A stretch of DNA of 64,000 bases from Methylocystis iwaonis. GTDB lineage: Bacteria > Pseudomonadota > Alphaproteobacteria > Rhizobiales > Beijerinckiaceae. The notes beneath the pieces are model-generated. The model saw nothing but the letters and a program-made list of their open reading frames with translations. It was not told the origin of the DNA and did no database searches. Each line of letters opens with the position of its first letter. Positions within the stretch are counted from its first letter, which is position 1. Made by a program: the position numbers and the translations under genes. The stretch is from assembly GCF_027925385.1 (NCBI RefSeq), contig NZ_AP027142.1:2904501-2968500 (forward strand), read 5' to 3'. Of this stretch, positions 27,729 to 37,014 are shown piece by piece.

Positions 27729-28066
27729 CAATCATCTACAAAATCATCTCCGCTACCGAATGGCGCGCGGCCGAGGCCGAAGGCCTCTTCCATGGCGCGC
27801 CCATCGACCTCGCCGACGGCTACATCCATTTTTCCGCCGCCGAACAGGTCGAGGAGACCGCCGCGAAACATTTCGCCGGGAAAGCCGACCTGCTGCTCGT
27901 TTCCATCGACGCCGATAGGCTGGGCGACGCCTTGAAATGGGAAGTCTCCCGCGGCGGCGCGCTGTTTCCGCATCTCTATGCGCCGCTGTCGCTCGACGCC
28001 GTGACGCGTGTGGCGCCGCTGCCGCTCGGCGCCGATGGGCGCCATGACTTCAGGGGACTGCTGTGA
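27725..28066 (+). CDS. DUF952 family protein
   Basis: 113 residues with the DUF952 pattern [16 protein letters not shown]...[23 protein letters not shown]...[12 protein letters not shown] and [10 protein letters not shown]. The family is small and widespread with no proven biochemical role. It overlaps the PIN toxin by four bases and pyrD by four bases, so it may be co-expressed with either. Confidence 0.82.
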   Translation: MTIIYKIISATEWRAAEAEGLFHGAPIDLADGYIHFSAAEQVEETAAKHFAGKADLLLVSIDADRLGDALKWEVSRGGALFPHLYAPLSLDAVTRVAPLPLGADGRHDFRGLL

Positions 28067-29142
28067 TCGACGTCTTCGGCCTCGCCCTCCCCTTTCTGCG
28101 CCTGCTCGACGCCGAAGACGCGCATCGCGCCACCATCGCGGCGCTGAAGCTGCTGCCCGCGCGCCGACCGCCCGAGAACGACCCGCGCCTCGCCGTTTCC
28201 GCCTTCGGCCTCGATTTTCCCAACCCGGTTGGCCTTGCCGCCGGCTTCGACAAAAACGCCGAGGTCGCCGACGCCATGCTCAGTTTCGGCTTCGGCTTTG
28301 TGGAGGTCGGCACGCTCACGCCGCGCGCGCAGCCGGGCAATGCGCGCCCGCGCGCCTTTCGGCTGATGGAAGATCGCGGCGTCATCAACCGCTACGGCTT
28401 CAACAACGAAGGCCACGCGCCGGCGCTGGCGCGCCTCTCCGCCCGCCATTGCGAGGAGCGCCGCGACGACGGGATTGTCGGGGTGAATATCGGCGCCAAT
28501 AAAGACGCCGCCGATCGCGTCGCCGATTACGTCGAAGGCGCCAAGACCTTCGCGGATGTCGCCAGCTACTTCACCATCAACATCAGCTCGCCCAACACGC
28601 CGGGCCTGCGCGATTTGCAGGAGCCGGAAGCGCTTTCCGATCTTCTCGCACGCGTGATCGAGGCCCGCGACGCCGCGCCCGTGCGGCGGCCGCTGCTCCT
28701 GAAGATCGCGCCGGACCTCTCTCTCGCGCAGCTCGACGGCGTCGTGCGGGTAGCGCGTGCGCGGCGGATCGACGGGATGATCGTCTCCAATACAACGATC
28801 TCCCGGCCCCCCACGCTGCGCTCGTCGCTCGCTAAGGAAACCGGCGGCCTCTCCGGCGCGCCATTGTTCGATCTTTCGACCTCGATGCTCGCACAAACCT
28901 ATCTGCGCGTCGAAGGGCAATTCCCGCTGATCGGCGTTGGCGGGATCGACAGCGCCGACGCCGCGTGGAAGAAAATTGAAGCCGGCGCGACCCTCGTGCA
29001 GCTCTATTCGGCGCTGGTCTATGAAGGCCCCGGCCTCGTCGAGCGTATCAAAAGAGGCCTCATCCTGCGGCTCGAACAGGAAAATATTTCCCTCGCCGCG
29101 CTCGTCGGGCGCAAGGCCGAGGCGTTTGCAGCGCGCGGTTGA
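28063..29142 (+). CDS. pyrD: Dihydroorotate dehydrogenase (quinone), class 2
   Basis: Oxidises dihydroorotate to orotate with electrons to the quinone pool, in pyrimidine synthesis. 359 residues from a GTG start: an N-terminal membrane-associating segment ([28 protein letters not shown]) typical of class 2, FMN-barrel motifs [36 protein letters not shown] with the catalytic Ser region, VSNTTISRP and [12 protein letters not shown]. Complete, with ATG/GTG overlap to the DUF952 gene, the common pairing in Rhizobiales. Confidence 0.95.
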   Translation: MIDVFGLALPFLRLLDAEDAHRATIAALKLLPARRPPENDPRLAVSAFGLDFPNPVGLAAGFDKNAEVADAMLSFGFGFVEVGTLTPRAQPGNARPRAFRLMEDRGVINRYGFNNEGHAPALARLSARHCEERRDDGIVGVNIGANKDAADRVADYVEGAKTFADVASYFTINISSPNTPGLRDLQEPEALSDLLARVIEARDAAPVRRPLLLKIAPDLSLAQLDGVVRVARARRIDGMIVSNTTISRPPTLRSSLAKETGGLSGAPLFDLSTSMLAQTYLRVEGQFPLIGVGGIDSADAAWKKIEAGATLVQLYSALVYEGPGLVERIKRGLILRLEQENISLAALVGRKAEAFAARG

Positions 29143-29250
29143 AGCCCAAGCCGCAGGCACGGGTCCGGCGCTTTTGCGCCGCCGTGGAAAATGCATACTT
29201 AGGCGGAGCCGTGCCCACACGGCGCAAACCTAAGCGAAGGCTTCCTGAAT

Positions 29251-29646
29251 ATGCGATCAATCCTGCGGACGCTCGGTCTTCTCGCCTGCCTCTCCGCGCC
29301 GCTCGGCGCGGCAGCGCAAGATTATGGCGATTACGGCGGCGGCCGTCCGCTGACGGGAACCTGGCTCCAAACCTATTCCACCGCCGGCCAATGCCCCACC
29401 TGCTCGATCGCCATCCGCCGCGATGGCGACGGCTATCTGGTCTCGAGCAGCAACGGCTGGTCGGCTAGAGTGATCGGCGGGCCGCATGGCGCGGTTGGCG
29501 GCGGCTCCTGGAATACGCAAGGCGCATGGGGCGGCCCTCTGCAGGTGCGTCTCAGAGCGCGCGGCGACGAGCTGGAATTGTCGATGACGGCCGAGTGGTC
29601 GGGAGCCTCGCTGACCTCGACCTACATCGCCGCCGACGCGCGTTGA
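29251..29646 (+). CDS. Small secreted protein of unknown function
   Basis: 131 residues with signal peptide MRSILRTLGLLACLSAPLGAAAQ. The mature part is beta-rich, with a CPTC motif near residues 48-51 and GTWLQTYS / WSGASLTSTYIAAD segments that suggest a small barrel or lipocalin-like fold, which is only a guess. Independent gene between pyrD and the Fae homologue. Confidence 0.65.
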   Translation: MRSILRTLGLLACLSAPLGAAAQDYGDYGGGRPLTGTWLQTYSTAGQCPTCSIAIRRDGDGYLVSSSNGWSARVIGGPHGAVGGGSWNTQGAWGGPLQVRLRARGDELELSMTAEWSGASLTSTYIAADAR

Positions 29647-29735
29647 CGCGGCGCGGCCCATAGACTGGCGCGCCACTTTCGCAGGCCGCGCGCGAATGCT
29701 ATTCCCCGCGCCATACCGTAACCAAAGGACATGAG

Positions 29736-30278
29736 ATGAGCGACGAAATCTGGCTTGCGACCGGCGAAGCGACGGTTCTCGCGGCGGACGGGCAATACAC
29801 CGACGCCATGCCGGAAGTCTTGATCGGCAGCGTCAAGGGTCCGGTGGGCCAGGCTTTCGCCTCGATGACCGGCCAGGTCGCCGGCCATCCCCGCATGTTT
29901 GTCATCCGCGATCTGAACCAGCAGGTTCGCCCGGCGACCATGATGACCACCAAGATGACGGTGAAGTCGGAAGATTACGTCGAGCTGCTCGGCGGCGTGT
30001 TGCAGGCGGCGACCGCCGACGCCATCGTCGATTGCGTGGCGGAAGGGATTATCCCCAAGGATAAAACCAATGAGCTGTGCATGATCATCATGGTCTGGCT
30101 CGACCCGCGCTGCGCCAAGGACGAGAACCTCGACAAGAGAGACCTCTACCGCACCAATTACGAGGCGACGAAGCTCGCAATCTCCCGCGCGCTGAAGGGC
30201 GAGCCGACGATCGACGAGCTGATCGCCAATCGCAAGACGATCTCGCATTATGCGCTCGAAGGCGTCTTCGAGGAGTAA
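29736..30278 (+). CDS. Formaldehyde-activating-enzyme homologue lacking the usual catalytic His
   Basis: 180 residues aligning along the whole of Fae, the enzyme that condenses formaldehyde with tetrahydromethanopterin in methylotrophs. Matching parts include GEATVLAADG, VLIG, the VAEGIIPKDKTNEL helix and NYEATKLAISRALKGEPTIDELI. Where authentic Fae has an AHIDLIIG-type segment with the active-site His, this protein has AMPEVLIG (Met25), and the N-terminus is extended by about ten residues. So it is a divergent paralogue (Fae2/Fae3 type) that may bind the pterin or formaldehyde without the standard chemistry. GGACATGAG precedes the start. It is a lone gene, with no other methanopterin genes near. 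Confidence 0.82.
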   Translation: MSDEIWLATGEATVLAADGQYTDAMPEVLIGSVKGPVGQAFASMTGQVAGHPRMFVIRDLNQQVRPATMMTTKMTVKSEDYVELLGGVLQAATADAIVDCVAEGIIPKDKTNELCMIIMVWLDPRCAKDENLDKRDLYRTNYEATKLAISRALKGEPTIDELIANRKTISHYALEGVFEE

Positions 30279-30318
30279 CACCGTCTCCGTTTGACCAGCT
30301 CGCGTAGACAAGTTCCAG

Positions 30319-30458
30319 CGTCATGGCCGCGCTTGTCGCGGCCATCCACGCCGCGCCGACGCGGAAAGCTGAGAACATGAGCGCAACGACGCCGCTTCTT
30401 CTTCCCCCGTGTCGCAATGTCCCGGCGTGGATGCCCGCGACAAGCGCGGGCATGACGC
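30319..30458. repeat. Palindromic repeat, family E
   Basis: CGTCATGGCCGCGCTTGTCGC and its imperfect complement near 30425-30458 (GCGACAAGCGCGGGCATGACG) enclose about 75 bp. The left flank (30279-30300) resembles the outer end of family B and 30481-30529 is a family B core fragment, so the gap 30279-30547 is a mosaic of repeat pieces with no gene. Confidence 0.65.
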
Positions 30459-30547
30459 GGTTGCGCAGGGTTTGTTGACCTGGATTCTGGGATTGATCGC
30501 TCGCTTGCGCGAGCGTCGGGAATGACACCGTGGATCGACCGGCGCGT

Positions 30548-31669
30548 TCAAATTTCCAGTTTCAACTGCCCATCACCCTTCGTCTCCTCAGCGCTCAGCG
30601 ACGACAGGCTCACGCCGAGCAGCCTGATCCCCTTTTCCAGGGGAAAGACCGGCCCCAGCAGCGAAAAGGCAAGGGCTTCGAACTCCTGAAGAGACGCAAT
30701 CGGGCTCGCATGGGTGCGCGCGCGGGTGATTTGGCGGAAGTCCGCGTATTTCACTTTGAGCGTGAGCGTGCGTGCGCGAACCGGGCCGTTTTCGATCGCG
30801 CGCCAGACCTTGGCGACAATCGGCGCGAGCGCCGCGCAAGCGGCCTCATAGGTGAAAATATCTTCCGCAAATGTATTCTCCGCGCCGATCGACTTGCGGA
30901 TGCGATTGGCGCGCACCGGCCGCTCGTCCACGCCCCGCGCGATCCAATAGTAATAGGCGCCGGCCTTGCCGAAATGCCTTTGCAGAAAGTCGAGCGTCTG
31001 CGCCTTGAGATCGCCGCCCGTCTCTATGCCTAAGCGATTCATTCTCTCTTTCGTCGCCGGCCCCACGCCGTGAAAGCGGCCGACCTCGAGCGTCTCGACA
31101 AAGCTCGGCCCCATCTTCGGCGTGATGACGAATAGCCCGTCGGGCTTGCGATAGTCCGAGGCGATCTTCGCAAGGAATTTGTTGTAGGAGACGCCCGCCG
31201 AGGCCGTCAGGCGTGTCGCCGCTTTTATCTTGGCGCGGATTTCCTCTGCAATCTGCGTCGCCGAAGCGATTCCTTTCAGATTGTCGGTCACGTCGAGATA
31301 GGCTTCGTCGAGCGAGAGCGGCTCGATGATCGGCGTATACTCAGAGAAGATCGCGCGGATTTGCAGCGAGACCTGCCGATAGACGTCGAAATGCGGCTTC
31401 ACGAAAATCAGCTCGGGGCATTTGCGCCGCGCGGTGACGGAAGCCATGGCCGAACGCACGCCGAATTTGCGCGCCTCATAGCTTGCCGCCGCCACCACGC
31501 CGCGTTCCCTTGCGCCGCCGACCGCCACCGGCCTGCCCCGCAGCTCCGGATTGTCGCGCTGCTCGACGGAGGCGAAGAAGGCGTCCATGTCGATATGGAT
31601 GATCTTGCGCGGCCGGGCGGCGTCGCCCGTCTCCTCGATCTTCCCGCTATCCGCCTCGCGCCTGGTCAT
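30548..31669 (-). CDS. dinB: DNA polymerase IV
   Basis: Y-family translesion polymerase. 373 residues from the ATG at 31669: IIHIDMDAFFASVEQRDNPELRG (catalytic Asp pair), VVAAASYEARKFGVRSAM, EPLSLDEAYLDVTDN (second catalytic acidic pair), helix-hairpin-helix FHGVGPATKERMNRLG, and a little-finger domain to the end GDGQLKLEI, without an obvious clamp-binding motif at the tail. The frame continues upstream of 31669, but this is inside the divergent transporter gene. The usual LexA-controlled promoter was not identified by eye. Confidence 0.93.
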   Translation of the reverse strand: MTRREADSGKIEETGDAARPRKIIHIDMDAFFASVEQRDNPELRGRPVAVGGARERGVVAAASYEARKFGVRSAMASVTARRKCPELIFVKPHFDVYRQVSLQIRAIFSEYTPIIEPLSLDEAYLDVTDNLKGIASATQIAEEIRAKIKAATRLTASAGVSYNKFLAKIASDYRKPDGLFVITPKMGPSFVETLEVGRFHGVGPATKERMNRLGIETGGDLKAQTLDFLQRHFGKAGAYYYWIARGVDERPVRANRIRKSIGAENTFAEDIFTYEAACAALAPIVAKVWRAIENGPVRARTLTLKVKYADFRQITRARTHASPIASLQEFEALAFSLLGPVFPLEKGIRLLGVSLSSLSAEETKGDGQLKLEI

Positions 31670-31747
31670 GGCGGAAATTATACCGACTGCCGGTCTATTG
31701 GCGCGCAAAGAAACTCGGCGATAATCTCGCCCACGGAGAATTGCCGC

Positions 31748-32839
31748 ATGGACCAGCCCGCGAGACCGCAAGACAGCGCCGCCCCTCTCGAAACCTTGTC
31801 CTGGCGCCAAGGCGTTGCGTCCCTTGCCGCCAGCGCGATCCTGCTGGGGCTGGGCGTCTATATCCTCTCGGGCTATCTCCACGCTTTGCTTTGGGCCCTG
31901 GTTCTCGCCGTCGCCGTCTGGCCGCTTTACGGCCGCTTCAAACGCCGTTTCGGCCCTTCGGCCTCGAAAGAGCTTGCGCCCGCCTTGTTCGCATTGCTTG
32001 TCGGGCTCGTCATATTGGCGCCGATCGCCGGGCTCGCGGTCGACGCAGCCGCAGAGGTCCGCCAGCTTCTCGACTACGCCCGCGCCGCCGAGGAAACCGG
32101 CCTGCCGGTCCCCGACGCGCTCGCGCGCCTGCCGGGCGTCGGGGCCTGGGCGTCGCAATGGTGGGCGGAGCATCTCTCGCATGCGGGCTGGGCGAAGGAG
32201 CTTGCCCAGCAGCTCAATACGTCCTCGGCGCGGGAGATCGGCGCGTCGCTCTCCGCCAATATCGCCCATCGCTCCATTCTGTTTGCGATTTCGCTGCTGA
32301 CTTTGTTTTTCCTGTTCCGCAGCGGCGAGAGCCTTGTTTCCCAATGCCGCATCGCCTCGACGAAACTCTTCGGCGCGCGCGGCGAGTTGCTGGCGGCGCA
32401 GATGATCGCCTCCGTGCATGGCACGCTGATCGGGCTCGTGCTCGTCGCCTTGGGCGAAGGCGTCCTCATGGGCGCGGCCTATATGCTCACCCATACGCCG
32501 CATCCGATTCTGCTGGGCGTGTTGACGGCTTTCGCGGCCATGATCCCCTTCGCGGCGGCCTTCGCCATCGGCCTCGCGGCGCTGCTGGCGGCGGCGACCG
32601 CCGGCATGGCGCCGGCGCTCATCATCGCCGCCTGGGGAGTCGTCGTCGTCTTCGCCGCCGACCATTTCGTCCGGCCCAATCTCATCGGCAGCGCCATCAA
32701 GCTGCCCTTCATCTGGGTCCTGCTCGGCATTTTAGGCGGCGCGGAGAGTTTTCAGCTACTCGGGCTTTTCATCGGCCCCGCCGTCATGGCGGCGCTGATG
32801 GCGCTTTGGCGCGAGCTTTCTGGCCCTGAGGGCGTCTAA
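31748..32839 (+). CDS. AI-2E family (TqsA/PerM-like) membrane transporter
   Basis: 363 residues with about eight membrane helices; an N-terminal pair (about 22-60), VILAPIAGLAVDAAAEVRQL, and a C-terminal block with GVLTAFAAMIPFAAAFAIG and PLL-like HFVRPNLIGSAIKLPFIWVLLGILGG, the conserved signature of AI-2E/UPF0118 proteins. Members export small molecules or ions (autoinducer-2, Na+/Li+), so the substrate is open. Divergent from dinB with a 78-bp gap. The start at 31748 is chosen since upstream codons lie in dinB. Confidence 0.88.
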   Translation: MDQPARPQDSAAPLETLSWRQGVASLAASAILLGLGVYILSGYLHALLWALVLAVAVWPLYGRFKRRFGPSASKELAPALFALLVGLVILAPIAGLAVDAAAEVRQLLDYARAAEETGLPVPDALARLPGVGAWASQWWAEHLSHAGWAKELAQQLNTSSAREIGASLSANIAHRSILFAISLLTLFFLFRSGESLVSQCRIASTKLFGARGELLAAQMIASVHGTLIGLVLVALGEGVLMGAAYMLTHTPHPILLGVLTAFAAMIPFAAAFAIGLAALLAAATAGMAPALIIAAWGVVVVFAADHFVRPNLIGSAIKLPFIWVLLGILGGAESFQLLGLFIGPAVMAALMALWRELSGPEGV

Positions 32840-32862
32840 AGCGTTTCATGTGGGGCCCCGTT

Positions 32863-32903
32863 GTCATTCCCGACGCTCGCGCAGCGAGCGATCGGGAATG
32901 ACA
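32863..32903. repeat. Family B core, single hairpin copy
   Basis: TCATTCCCGACGCTCGCGCA and GCGAGCGATCGGGAATGACA arms meet in one hairpin. It lies 24 bp after the transporter stop. The rest of 32840-33005 shows no other feature. Confidence 0.75.
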
Positions 32904-33005
32904 AGCGCTAGAGAGTGACGGACAGGCGCGCGCCTGTCGCCCACCCAGCTAGCCGCACGCCAGTGTCGCTCTAAATGAGGTAGCGCAGCGCGCAAATTTT
33001 TCAGC

Positions 33006-34756
33006 ATGAAAACCGATGAGGCGTCGATGCGTCGAAGATTGCTCGGTACAATCTCCCTGGCCGTTTTGGCGTCTTTCCCGGCGCTTGGCGCGCGCGCCGC
33101 GCAAAGCGAGAACAAGCCTGCCTGCCCCGGCGGCGACCCCGGCATAACGCTGCCCTCGGGTTTCTGCGCCACGATCTTCGCCGATAAGATCGGCCACGCC
33201 CGCCACATCGCCGTCGCCGACAACGGCGTCGTTTACGTCAATACATGGAGCGGGCGCTATTACGGGAAGCGGGGAAAGACGCATGAGGGCGGCTTCCTCG
33301 TTGCGCTTCAGGATAAGAACGGCGACGGCGCAGCGGATGTTATCGAGCGCTTCGGCGAGACGCCTGAGAGCGGCGGCTCGGGCGGCACCGGCGTCGGCTT
33401 CTATGACGGCGCCGTTTATGCGGAAGAACGCGACAGCATTGTCCGTTACGCGCTGTCGACCGGCGAGATCGCGCCGAAAGCCAAGCCCGAAATAGTGATC
33501 TCCGGCCTGCCGGTTACCGGCGACCATCCGATGCATCCTTTCGTCATCGACGCGGGCGGCAATCTCTATCTCAGTTCAGCCTCGGCGACCGATTCCTGCC
33601 AAGCCGAAAACCGCATGCCGGAGTCGCCGGGCCTCTCGCCCTGCAAGGAGCTCGAGACGCCAAGAAGCGCGACCAGAAATTTTCGCCCACTGAGCGCTTC
33701 GCGACGGGCATCCGCAACGCCGAGGGCCTTACTGTTGCAGGGGATCGCATCTACGCGACCCAGCACGGACGCGATCAGCTCGCGGAAAACTGGCCCAAGC
33801 TCTACACGCCGCAGCAAGGCGCCGATCTTCCCGCCGAAGAGCTTCTCGAGCTGCGTGAGGGCGCCGATTACGGCTGGCCCGAATGCTATTATGACGGCTT
33901 TCAGAAGAAGCTCGTGCTCGCGCCCGAATATGGCGGCGACGGCGGCAAGAAGGTGGGCGTCTGCGCGGATAAGCAAGGGCCCATCGCCGCTTTTCCGGCC
34001 CATTGGGCGCCGAATGCGCTGCTCGCCTATCGCGGCGGGCAATTCCCGACCGCCTATCACGGCGGCTTCTTCATCGCTTTTCATGGCTCGTGGGATCGCG
34101 CCCCCTTCCCCCAGAGCGGCTACAATGTCGTTTTCCAACCCGCGAAGAATGGCAAGCCCGCGGGCGATTTCATCGCCTTCGCCGATGGTTTCGCGGGCGG
34201 GGCCAAGGAGCCCGGCGGCGCGGCGCACCGGCCCTCGGGTCTCGCGCAGGGGCCGGACGGCGCCCTTTACGTCTCCGACGACACCAATGGCCGCATCTGG
34301 CGCATCACCTACCATGGCGACATTGCGCAGGGCCTCGAAGCCGCGCCCGCGCCCGCGCAGACCGCAGGGCGCGCGAAGGAAGCCGGCCCGCCGGAGGGCG
34401 TCAATCCGGAAGCCGGGGCCCTGGAAGGGAAAAGCCTGCCGGTCCCGCCGGGCGCAACGGACGCGCAAGTCGCTTTGGGCGAGCGCATTTTCAACGGCCA
34501 TGCGGCGGGCGGGACCTGCGCCAGTTGCCATGGCGCGAACGGCAAGGGGGCGCCGCTGGCGCCCGACCTGACGAGCGGCAAATGGCTCTGGTCGGACGGG
34601 AGTCTGGAGTCGATCCGGGAGGTGATCGCCCAAGGCGTCGCCAAGCCGAAGGAATATCGCAGCCCCATGCCGCCCAAAGGCGGCGCACAACTGAGCGACT
34701 CGGACGTGGCGGCTGTGGCGGCCTATGTCTGGGCGATCGGGCATCAAAATAAGTAA
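33006..34756 (+). pseudogene. Sorbosone/glucose dehydrogenase-like beta-propeller fused to cytochrome c, frameshifted
   Basis: A periplasmic PQQ-type sugar-dehydrogenase-like protein joined to a class I cytochrome c. Frame 1 (33006 to about 33658) gives a signal peptide (MRRRLLGTISLAVLASFPALGARA) and propeller blades up to CPCKEL-like SPCKELE. The protein then continues one base out of register from about 33659 (DAKKRDQKFSPTERFATGIRNAEGL) to 34756. It includes REGADYGWPECYYDG, HRPSGLAQGPDGALYVSDD and a haem site CASCH with GLNC-like GAPLAPDLTSGKW. Residues expected between the two parts (about seven) are missing, so I infer a small deletion at a GACGC repeat rather than a single-base error. 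The gene would not give full-length protein unless the shift is an artefact. Confidence 0.75.
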
Positions 34757-34924
34757 TCCGAGATCCGCTTGATTGGTTCGGTGTCATTCCCGACGCTCGC
34801 GCAGCGAGCGATCGGGAATCCAGAGCCAAATCAGCGCTTTTGTGGCCCTGGATTCCCGATCGGGCCTTCGGCCCGTCGGGAATGACAAGCCCCAATCCGA
34901 GCTATTCAAACGGAAACGGTAATA
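34757..34924. repeat. MITE-like repeat, family B copy 2 (left inverted repeat of the Mo-related segment)
   Basis: Runs from CCGAGATCCGCTTGATTGG through two hairpins of the TCATTCCCGAC type to CAAACGGAAACGGTAATA. It is the reverse complement, nearly base for base, of 38856-39024. Between it and the regulator gene, 34925-35088 is AT-richer, with nothing assignable except a possible promoter. Confidence 0.88.
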
Positions 34925-35088
34925 AGCTAGCGCCAGGAGGCGACCTCGGCCGACTCGCCCTGCAATCATGCGTCTTTATTTCAAAACGTCGCGGCGCATC
35001 CTCTGCCCCCCGCACCCCCAAACGTGCTGTATTTTTATGCACTCCGAACGGCGCCAGGACGTTTCCCGCCTGTCTAATCTATGCAAAA

Positions 35089-35107
35089 TTTCCGCGAATC
35101 GCGGAAA
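35089..35107. promoter_or_regulatory. Palindrome overlapping the ribosome-binding site of the HTH-PBP regulator
   Basis: TTTCCGCGA and TCGCGGAAA, nine-base exact arms around one A. Its right arm contains the start of the GGAAAGGA ribosome-binding site of the gene at 35119. It may be an autoregulatory operator, or an RNA hairpin that hides the ribosome site. Confidence 0.5.
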
Positions 35108-35118
35108 GGAATTTGCGG

Positions 35119-36009
35119 ATGTCCGATTACTTCACGACCCGCGAGCTTGCGGCGCTGCTGCGCGTGAAGGAGCGCAAGGTCTACGATCTGGTTTCAGAAA
35201 AGGCGCTGCCGGTGCGGCGCGTGACGGGAAAGCTGCTCTTCCCGAAAAAGGAGATCGAGGCCTGGATCGCCGGCAGCGGCGAGGAGAGCGCGTCGATGGA
35301 GCGAGAGTCGGCCGCGGCACATTTCCCGCTCGTCATGGCGGGCGGACACGACCCGCTCCTCGAATGGGCGCTGCGCGAATCGCGGTCGGGCATTGCGGCG
35401 CTGCTCGATGGCGCGCTCGATGGTCTTGCCCGGTTGAAGTCGAAAGACTGCGTCGCGGCGGGGTTGCATATTCCCTCAGCGCGCCTCGACGATTGGAACG
35501 TCGCAGCCGTGCAGGAGGCGATGGGCCGCGAGCCCGTCGTCCTGTTGGAGTGGGCCAAGCGCAGTCGGGGCCTCATGTATCGCCCCTCCCCCGGCCAGTC
35601 GATCACATCGCTCGCGGATATCGGCGATCGTCGCTTCCAGTCGCGCCAGCCGGAGGCCGGCAGCGAGCTGGTGCTCTCGCAACTGCTGGCGAAGGAGAAG
35701 ATGCGAAAAACCGACCTGAACGCGATCGAGGCGATCGAACGGTCGGAGACCGACCTCGCCATGGCGATCGCCTCTGGCCGCGCCGATGTCGGGCTCGGGA
35801 TCGAAGCCGCGGCGAATCAGTTCAAGCTCGCTTTTGCGCCGCTGGTGGTCGAGCGTTTCGATATCCTCGTGTGGCGCAAGGCCTATTTCGACCCGCCGTT
35901 CCAGAAGCTGATCCGCTTTTGCGCCAGCGACGCCTTCCGCGACCGGGCCGCCGCTCTCGGCGGCTATGATTGCGCAAACCTCGGAACCGTCCACTTCAAC
36001 GGCCCCTGA
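35119..36009 (+). CDS. HTH regulator with periplasmic-binding-protein-like (PBP_like) domain
   Basis: 296 residues. An excisionase/MerR-type helix-turn-helix (about 1-52: SDYFTTRELAALLRVKERKVYDLV and LLFPKKEIEAWIAG) is followed by a solute-binding-like domain (about 70-290: FPLVMAGGHDPLLEWALRES, GLHIPSARLDDWN, ASGRADVGLGIEAAANQFKLAFAPLVVERFDILVWR). This architecture is common among regulators near molybdenum or tungsten cofactor and formate dehydrogenase genes, where the domain is thought to sense the oxyanion or a pterin. GGAAAGGA precedes the ATG at 35119. It opens a same-strand group ending with ModE. Confidence 0.8.
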   Translation: MSDYFTTRELAALLRVKERKVYDLVSEKALPVRRVTGKLLFPKKEIEAWIAGSGEESASMERESAAAHFPLVMAGGHDPLLEWALRESRSGIAALLDGALDGLARLKSKDCVAAGLHIPSARLDDWNVAAVQEAMGREPVVLLEWAKRSRGLMYRPSPGQSITSLADIGDRRFQSRQPEAGSELVLSQLLAKEKMRKTDLNAIEAIERSETDLAMAIASGRADVGLGIEAAANQFKLAFAPLVVERFDILVWRKAYFDPPFQKLIRFCASDAFRDRAAALGGYDCANLGTVHFNGP

Positions 36010-36096
36010 GAATCCCTCGAGCGGTCGAGCGATGCGTCGGCCCAATCTTGCCAATTCGGGCCACACGGGGCTTAATCAGGCGGGGGAGCGGGTCCA

Positions 36097-36906
36097 ATGT
36101 CCAGTGAATTAACCGTCTTGGTGTGCGGCATCGGCGAAGACGCCTCGGCCGTGGCGCGTGGGCTTTTTGGCGAAGGCTATGCGGTCGCTTTGCACAAATG
36201 CGCGAGCCCGCTCACCCTGCGACGCCGCATGAGCTTCGCCGACGCCTGGTACGACGGCTACGCCGTCCTCGACGGCGTCGAAGCCCGGCGCGCCGATGTG
36301 GCGTCGGAATTTATGCTCGGACTGCAAAGCCGCGCCTTCATCCCCTTGCTGCGCGGGCAGCTCGCCGATGTGATCGAGCGCTGGCCTTGGCACGTCATCA
36401 TCGCGGCGCGGGAAGACAAGGAAGATGACGTCGGCTCCTTCCTCAATCTCGCGGAGTTCACGATCGGCCTCGGATCGAGCTTCTCGCCGGGCGTCGATTG
36501 CGACGTGGCCATCGCCACCCACGGACCCGACCCAGGCGCGATTCTGCGCGCCGGCGACGGCTGGCCAAAGGAATGGCCGGAAACGCAACATAGCGTCGTC
36601 TCGGCTCCCGTCTCGGGGCAGTTTCGCGCCGACATGCCGATCGGCGCGCTGGCGACGCAGGGCGCGCCCATCGGATATATCGGGGAAACGCCGATTCCCG
36701 CGCCGCTCGGCGGACGCATCGTCGGCATTGCCCGCAGGGAGCAGGCGGTGGCCGAAGGCGCGCCCATCGCGGAGATCGCGGAGAATGTGACGGCGCGGGT
36801 CGCCGGCGTCAGCCGCCGAAGTCAACTCGTTGCGCGCGCCGCTTCCTTCGCGATCGAACTGGAGAATGAGGGAATCAAGCCCTTCTCCTTCGAGGACTGG
36901 GGCTAG
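36097..36906 (+). CDS. YqeB/EF2563-like molybdenum-hydroxylase accessory protein
   Basis: 269 residues. The middle GLGSSFSPGVDCDVAIATHGPDPGAILRAG matches the YqeB/EF2563 pattern (AIGPGFxAGxDxDAVIETxRGHxLGxVI). It is followed by a biotinyl-like beta-barrel segment (VVSAPVSGQFRADMPIGALATQGAPIGYIG, IPAPLGGRIVGIARREQAVAEGAPIAEI). In other bacteria these proteins occur with xanthine-dehydrogenase-type or selenium-dependent molybdenum hydroxylases, with unproven biochemistry. N-terminal VLVCGIGEDASAVARGLFGEGY resembles a Rossmann-type start. Its position between a Mo-type regulator and ModE supports a molybdenum link. Confidence 0.68.
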   Translation: MSSELTVLVCGIGEDASAVARGLFGEGYAVALHKCASPLTLRRRMSFADAWYDGYAVLDGVEARRADVASEFMLGLQSRAFIPLLRGQLADVIERWPWHVIIAAREDKEDDVGSFLNLAEFTIGLGSSFSPGVDCDVAIATHGPDPGAILRAGDGWPKEWPETQHSVVSAPVSGQFRADMPIGALATQGAPIGYIGETPIPAPLGGRIVGIARREQAVAEGAPIAEIAENVTARVAGVSRRSQLVARAASFAIELENEGIKPFSFEDWG

Positions 36907-36925
36907 CGCCACTAGAGCCGCGCAT

Positions 36926-36980
36926 GGACCGCGAGCCTTCAGGCTCGCAATCGTTTGGCGAGCCTGAAGGCTCGCGGTCC
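36926..36980. repeat. Perfect 23-bp inverted repeat, family D
   Basis: Arms of 23 bases built on GCGAGCCTGAAGGCTCGCGG, nine-base loop. One arm recurs exactly at 8494-8516. It sits between the YqeB-like and cyclase genes. The arm is itself a partial palindrome, so a cruciform is possible. Confidence 0.85.
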
Positions 36981-37014
36981 ACGACGCCTCAGAGAATTTG
37001 CATAGAGAATTTCC

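Noticed and set aside
30548..32665. Minus-strand frame longer than dinB (705 codons)
   Set aside because: Only the last 373 codons are Pol IV; the earlier part is the shadow of the AI-2E transporter, and ATG 31669 is the natural start.
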